Positions 60,399 to 64,000 of a DNA stretch of 64,000 nucleotides are shown here, one piece after another. Below the pieces are notes generated by a model. The model ran no database searches. It worked only from the letters and a program-made list of their open reading frames with translations, and had not been told where the DNA came from. The DNA comes from Bradyrhizobium sp. 138 (GTDB lineage: Bacteria > Pseudomonadota > Alphaproteobacteria > Rhizobiales > Xanthobacteraceae). The position numbers were made by a program, and so were the translations under genes. Numbering within the stretch: the first letter of the stretch is position 1; each line of letters begins with the position of its first letter. The stretch is taken from assembly GCF_023074075.1 (NCBI RefSeq), contig NZ_JADPKT010000071.1:123686-187685 (forward strand), given 5' to 3'.

Positions 60399-62528
60399 AT
60401 GGCCGCCCGGAAAGTCACAAAGTCTGCCAAGAAGACCAAAGCCAAAGCTTCGAAATCAAAGTCCAAGAAAGCCAAGACAAAAGCCAAGGCGAAAAAAGCC
60501 GCGGCCAAATCCAAGAAAACCGAACCCAAAAAAGCCAAGTCCAAGAAAGCCAAGTCGAAGAAGGCGAAATCTAAATCGGCCAAGTCCAAGGTGAGCAAGT
60601 CCAAGGCCAGCAAATCCAAGGCGGTAAAATCCAACGCGAAAAAATCCAAGGCCGGCAAGAAGACGGCTAAGGCGAAGAAGAGCAAGACCGGCGCAACCAA
60701 GATGAAAAAGACCAGCAAGGTTGCAAAGAAGGCCGGCACCCCGACAACGCCGCCAGCCACGACGTCGCCTGCCACTCCCACGCCGCCAGTGACATCGCCT
60801 CCCTCAAATCCGCCCCCGGGCGCGTCGGGCTTCCAGGTCGTTGGCACCAACGCCGGTGCACTGTTTTCCCTCAAGTTGCATCGCGGCGACGGCAAGACGC
60901 TGGTTGCGATGAACTGGAAGAACGGCCGTCCGCCGCAGAATTTCGTCGGCTTCGCGATCGAGTACCAGGAGCCCGGCGGTAACGAGTTCTTTGCGTTGAA
61001 CAACCGGCTCGGCTTTCTCGACGCCTCGGGCAACGTCGATCCTCAAAAGCATCCGACCCTGCAAGCGCCGATCCAGAAATTCCGGTGGGTGCATTTCCCG
61101 CGCAATGCAGAACTCGTCGGCGACTTCATCTATCGCGTCACGCCGATGTTCATGGACGCGCAGGGCAACCTCAGCAAGGGCGAGCCACAGCAGGCGCCGA
61201 TCGAGCTCGCGCGCGAGACCTATCCGGGCATCGCCAACGTCACCTTCACCCGCGGCTTCGTCTCGTCGCAGGCCTTCGTCGACCGTTATCTGGCGCACGG
61301 CCCGATCAACACGCTGGTGGCGCCCCTCGCAGCGGGCGGGCTCGACTTCAAGCCAACCCATCCCGACACGCAGGTCGCACTGGCCTGGATGGGCTTCGAG
61401 GCGCGCAACGCGATCCTGGAAACCCTCGATCAGGCGATCGCCGACCATGCCGAGGTCCGCGTCGTTGCCTACGATTTCAACATGCCTGAGATCCTCGACC
61501 GCCTCCTCCAACTCGGACCGTTGCTCAAGATCATCATCGACGACAGTGCCGACCATGGTGAAGACGGTTCCGCGGAAAACGCTGCGGAGAGCCGCCTGGT
61601 CGCCTCGGCCGGGCGCGCAAACGTATTGCGCCAGCATATGGGCAACCTCCAGCACAACAAGACGATCGCGGTGAACGGGCCGACCGTGAAGAAAGTGGTG
61701 TTTGGTTCTACTAATCTGTCGTGGCGCGGCTTCTACGTGCAGGCCAACAATGCCTTGGTGGTGACTGGTCAGAAGCCGGTCGATCTCGCATTCGCGGCCT
61801 TCGACAGCTATGTCGCCAAGAGCAACAGCGCCGCAGGCTTCGGCGCAACGCCTTCCGCCGACTGGCAAGACCTCGAACTTCCCGGCATCGACGCCAAGGT
61901 GGTGTTCTCGCCCCACAGTGCCGCCAACGCCAAGCTCGACGGGATCGGCGACGACCTCAAGACCACGACGTCGTCACTACTCTATTCGCTGGCGTTCCTG
62001 GCGCAGACGAGCGGCTCCGTGCGAGACGCGATCAAACAGCTGACCGAGGATCCCAACGTTTTCGTCTACGGCATCGCCGACAAGAAGGTCGGCGGCATCG
62101 AGGTGCAGGACCCTGACGGAAACAGGCAGCCGGTGTTCGCAGCCGAGCTCAGCAAGAATGTGCCCGAACCTTTCGCGTCGGAGCCAACCGGCGGCACCGG
62201 TACACGCATGCATCACAAGTTCACGGTGATCGACTTCGACAAGCCGACGGCGCGGGTCTATCTCGGCTCCTACAATTTCTCCAAGCCCGCCGATCGCCAC
62301 AACGGCGAGAACCTCATGCTCATCAAAGACCGTCGCATCGCCGTGTCCTACATGATCGAGGCACTCGGCATCTTCGACCATTACTCGTTCCGGGTCGCGG
62401 TCAAGAACGCCAAAGAGAAGGGTGTGAAGCTGCATCTGAAGCGGCCGCCGGGCCCGGGCGAAAAGGCGTGGTTCGACGACGATTTCACCGTCGGATACAA
62501 GATCAAGGATCGGCTGCTGTTCTCCTGA
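60399..62528 (+). CDS. Phospholipase-D-fold protein with histone-H1-like lysine tail
   Basis: 709 residues. Residues 1-111 contain 50 lysines, with Ala and Ser (units such as KKAKSKKAKSK), like bacterial H1-type tails. A Pro/Thr linker (112-143), a beta-rich domain and two PLD half-sites follow. The first half-site, HNKTIAVN (H419, K421), has Asn instead of the usual Asp; the second, HHKFTVID (H605, K607, D612), is canonical HxKx4D. The ATG at 60399 has GGAGG eight bases upstream. There is no signal peptide. A DNA- or RNA-directed nuclease or phosphodiesterase is plausible. Confidence 0.88.
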   Translation: MAARKVTKSAKKTKAKASKSKSKKAKTKAKAKKAAAKSKKTEPKKAKSKKAKSKKAKSKSAKSKVSKSKASKSKAVKSNAKKSKAGKKTAKAKKSKTGATKMKKTSKVAKKAGTPTTPPATTSPATPTPPVTSPPSNPPPGASGFQVVGTNAGALFSLKLHRGDGKTLVAMNWKNGRPPQNFVGFAIEYQEPGGNEFFALNNRLGFLDASGNVDPQKHPTLQAPIQKFRWVHFPRNAELVGDFIYRVTPMFMDAQGNLSKGEPQQAPIELARETYPGIANVTFTRGFVSSQAFVDRYLAHGPINTLVAPLAAGGLDFKPTHPDTQVALAWMGFEARNAILETLDQAIADHAEVRVVAYDFNMPEILDRLLQLGPLLKIIIDDSADHGEDGSAENAAESRLVASAGRANVLRQHMGNLQHNKTIAVNGPTVKKVVFGSTNLSWRGFYVQANNALVVTGQKPVDLAFAAFDSYVAKSNSAAGFGATPSADWQDLELPGIDAKVVFSPHSAANAKLDGIGDDLKTTTSSLLYSLAFLAQTSGSVRDAIKQLTEDPNVFVYGIADKKVGGIEVQDPDGNRQPVFAAELSKNVPEPFASEPTGGTGTRMHHKFTVIDFDKPTARVYLGSYNFSKPADRHNGENLMLIKDRRIAVSYMIEALGIFDHYSFRVAVKNAKEKGVKLHLKRPPGPGEKAWFDDDFTVGYKIKDRLLFS

Positions 62529-62754
62529 ACGGTATGAAAGGTCGTGAGCGGGATGGGTCGAGCGAGACTCATTCCGTGGGCCGTGATCCACCGCCTGGAA
62601 ACATCCGGACACATCACATCTCCGCGCGCCTGAGAGATGCCGCCAACATGTCCCGGGTGCGCCGCAACTTGGTCGCATTCCGCCGCCCTTCTGTGAGGCG
62701 TGTCTGGGGGCACGGCATGGCCGTGTTTGGGCCAAACCTTCTAGGGGTATCACT

Positions 62755-62952
62755 GTGAAGAAGATTGTAATTGCTCTGGGTGCGACGCTTGCTCTGGTGA
62801 CGGCTGCGAACGCTGCGGATTTGCCGCGCCGCCAGCCCGTGCCGGCCTATCCGGCCGAGCAGGCACCGATCGGCAAGATGCCGATTGGCAAGAGCCCGGT
62901 TGGAAAGGCCCCGATCGGCAAGGCGCCGGGCCCGGTCGCAGCGCGCTACTGA
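62755..62952 (+). CDS. Small secreted protein with PIGK repeats
   Basis: 65 residues from a GTG at 62755 with AGGGG upstream. A signal peptide (KKIVIALGATLALVTAANA) is followed by a mature segment with four near-identical five-residue units (APIGK, MPIGK, SPVGK, APIGK) and a short tail. The mature protein is only about 45 residues, basic and proline-rich, probably extended. Function unknown. The gap before it (62529-62754) shows no gene. Confidence 0.7.
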   Translation: MKKIVIALGATLALVTAANAADLPRRQPVPAYPAEQAPIGKMPIGKSPVGKAPIGKAPGPVAARY

Positions 62953-63000
62953 CGCGCCGCGCAAGACTAGCGTAAGCGGCCGACAGTCGAGGGGCACAGT

Positions 63001-63651
63001 TTGACGAACAAACCTGATCGATCGGGATCCTGCATCCTTGCCGGGCTCGCCCTCGCGGCGATGATCGCATGCCTGATGCCCTCGGCTTCGGCGCACGAAG
63101 CGAACAAGCGCGTTGCCGATGCCAATGCGCTTGCCACGACCGACTCCACATCACGGCCGGCGCCGCAATCGACGCGGCGTTCGGTCGCGCGCGCGGAGAA
63201 GGGTCCGTATTACGTCGACTTCCGCGCCCGCACGGCCGCGAGCTGGGGTCACGCCTTCGTCTGGTACGGCAAGACCAGTGAGAAGGCGGTCGAGGTCGCA
63301 GGGCTGACGCCTGCCGGCGACACGCTCGCTTACGTGCTCGGCCACATCACCTTCGTGCCGTCGGAGACCGGCGCGAGCTACGGCGATCTCGATCCGGACT
63401 ATCTGACCGCGAGCTATCGCGTCTATCTGAACGAGGCCGACGCCAAGCGCGTGTTCGCCTATATCAAGAAATTGCAGGCGAGCTCGCCGGTGTGGAACGC
63501 CGAGACCGCCAACTGCACCGGCTTCATCGGCGACATCGCCGAGTTCATGGGCTTGCAAGTCCCCAACCGCTGGCAGCGCCCCGAAAACTTCGTCAACCGC
63601 CTCAAGGAAATGAACGGCGGCCGTCAGATGGTGCGGCTGTCGGCGCAGTAG
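63001..63651 (+). CDS. Secreted protein with Cys-His pair, unknown
   Basis: 216 residues from a TTG at 63001 with AGGGG upstream. The signal peptide spans about 10-31 (SCILAGLALAAMIACLMPSA). The C-terminal domain has a conserved-looking histidine in ASWGHAFVWYGK and cysteine in ETANCTGFIGDIAEFMG, a pattern seen in papain-like/NlpC-type enzymes with circularly arranged catalytic residues. It lies 48 bases after the PIGK protein and may be coexpressed. The enzyme assignment is tentative. Confidence 0.7.
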   Translation: MTNKPDRSGSCILAGLALAAMIACLMPSASAHEANKRVADANALATTDSTSRPAPQSTRRSVARAEKGPYYVDFRARTAASWGHAFVWYGKTSEKAVEVAGLTPAGDTLAYVLGHITFVPSETGASYGDLDPDYLTASYRVYLNEADAKRVFAYIKKLQASSPVWNAETANCTGFIGDIAEFMGLQVPNRWQRPENFVNRLKEMNGGRQMVRLSAQ

Positions 63652-63676
63652 CTGCAGCCCTTCGCCTGCGCGGCCA

Positions 63677-63837
63677 TCCTTCGAGACGCCCGCCTTTGGC
63701 GGGCCCTCAGGATGAGGACCGAGTGCGCGGCAGCAGTTTCAACGGGCACCATGATTGCTTAACCTCATCCTGAGGAGACCGCCACCGGGTCCGCGCAAAG
63801 CGCGGCCGATGACAGGCTCCGCGGTCGTCTCGAAGGA
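63677..63837. repeat. Large dispersed palindromic element at the window end
   Basis: Outer arms TCCTTCGAGACG (63677-63688) and CGTCTCGAAGGA (63826-63837) and inner arms CCTCAGGATGAGG (63705-63717) and CCTCATCCTGAGG (63763-63775) are perfect. No gene is seen from 63652 to 64000. Confidence 0.85.
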
Positions 63838-64000
63838 CGAGGCGCTCGCTCAGCTCGTGCGCAGGACTCACCGACTGCGCTCGAAGCGCCCCCTCGCCCG
63901 TCGAGGCTGAGCAAGAATTGGTTCGTTGGCGGTCCTAGGCCGTAGCGAACGGGGTGATTGCGAGCGGGGGCTGAAATATTCGCCAGAAGGTCGCTAGAGC

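Overview
The window reads as chromosomal DNA from a Bradyrhizobium-type alphaproteobacterium (inference). Coding GC is high, the coding is dense, many operons overlap by ATGA or GTGA, and solute-binding proteins are abundant (sugar ABC, NitT/TauT ABC and tripartite tricarboxylate, TTT, types). Many intergenic gaps carry inverted-repeat elements of the kind scattered through Bradyrhizobiaceae genomes. I saw no rRNA, tRNA, CRISPR array, insertion sequence or phage gene.

Layout. (1) 1-5.5 kb: minus-strand sugar ABC operon of ytfQRT-yjfF type ending in a FadR-type GntR regulator, with a 19-bp palindrome upstream. (2) 5.9-16 kb: a cluster I cannot match to a described pathway. It has a flavoprotein and two-cluster ferredoxin resembling dissimilatory APS reductase AprA/AprB, a HEAT-repeat protein, a ferredoxin-NADP reductase, a DUF971 protein, a divergent Crp-type regulator and a NitT/TauT ABC transporter. 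Four copies of a short motif (C-R-ATTAGTT-K) lie upstream of its transcription units. (3) 16-22.3 kb: YeiH-type exporter, alanine dehydrogenase with Lrp regulator, and a D-2-hydroxyacid dehydrogenase divergent from a two-subunit ThDP decarboxylase of sulfopyruvate/phosphonopyruvate type. (4) 22.4-31 kb: VanZ protein, gcl-hyi-glxR glyoxylate operon, an apparently split SRPBCC/M50 protease gene, adenine deaminase and a NYN/OST-HTH protein. (5) 31-41.3 kb: tctCBA with IclR regulator, then an NDP-forming acyl-CoA ligase divergent from a GntR regulator, oxc and frc (oxalate catabolism). (6) 41.6-48.4 kb: assorted genes including a GST/PcaB-like/Bug-receptor operon and a short Hsp70. (7) 48.7-58.3 kb: a 45-codon gene, a second tctCBA set, two OFA-type (oxalate/formate antiporter-like) MFS carriers, a two-CBS protein, a PanE-like reductase and an FAH-family enzyme. 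(8) 58.4-63.7 kb: small membrane and secreted proteins, a membrane-anchored coiled-coil protein and a phospholipase-D-fold protein with a histone-H1-like lysine tail.

The strongest system-level signal is a 17-bp operator-like sequence, consensus TGGCAT-N-TKGYATRCCA. It occurs twice in the acyl-CoA ligase/GntR-oxc-frc intergenic region and once upstream of each of the 45-codon gene, the second tctCBA set, both OFA carriers and the CBS protein. It ties about 20 kb of dispersed genes into one probable oxalate/formate regulon run by the GntR protein at 37425-38156. The second signal is the AprBA-like cluster with its own repeated motif, a candidate undescribed redox and uptake system, possibly for an organosulfur compound (inference). 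Two genes, 27044-28262 and 30103-30957, look frameshifted.
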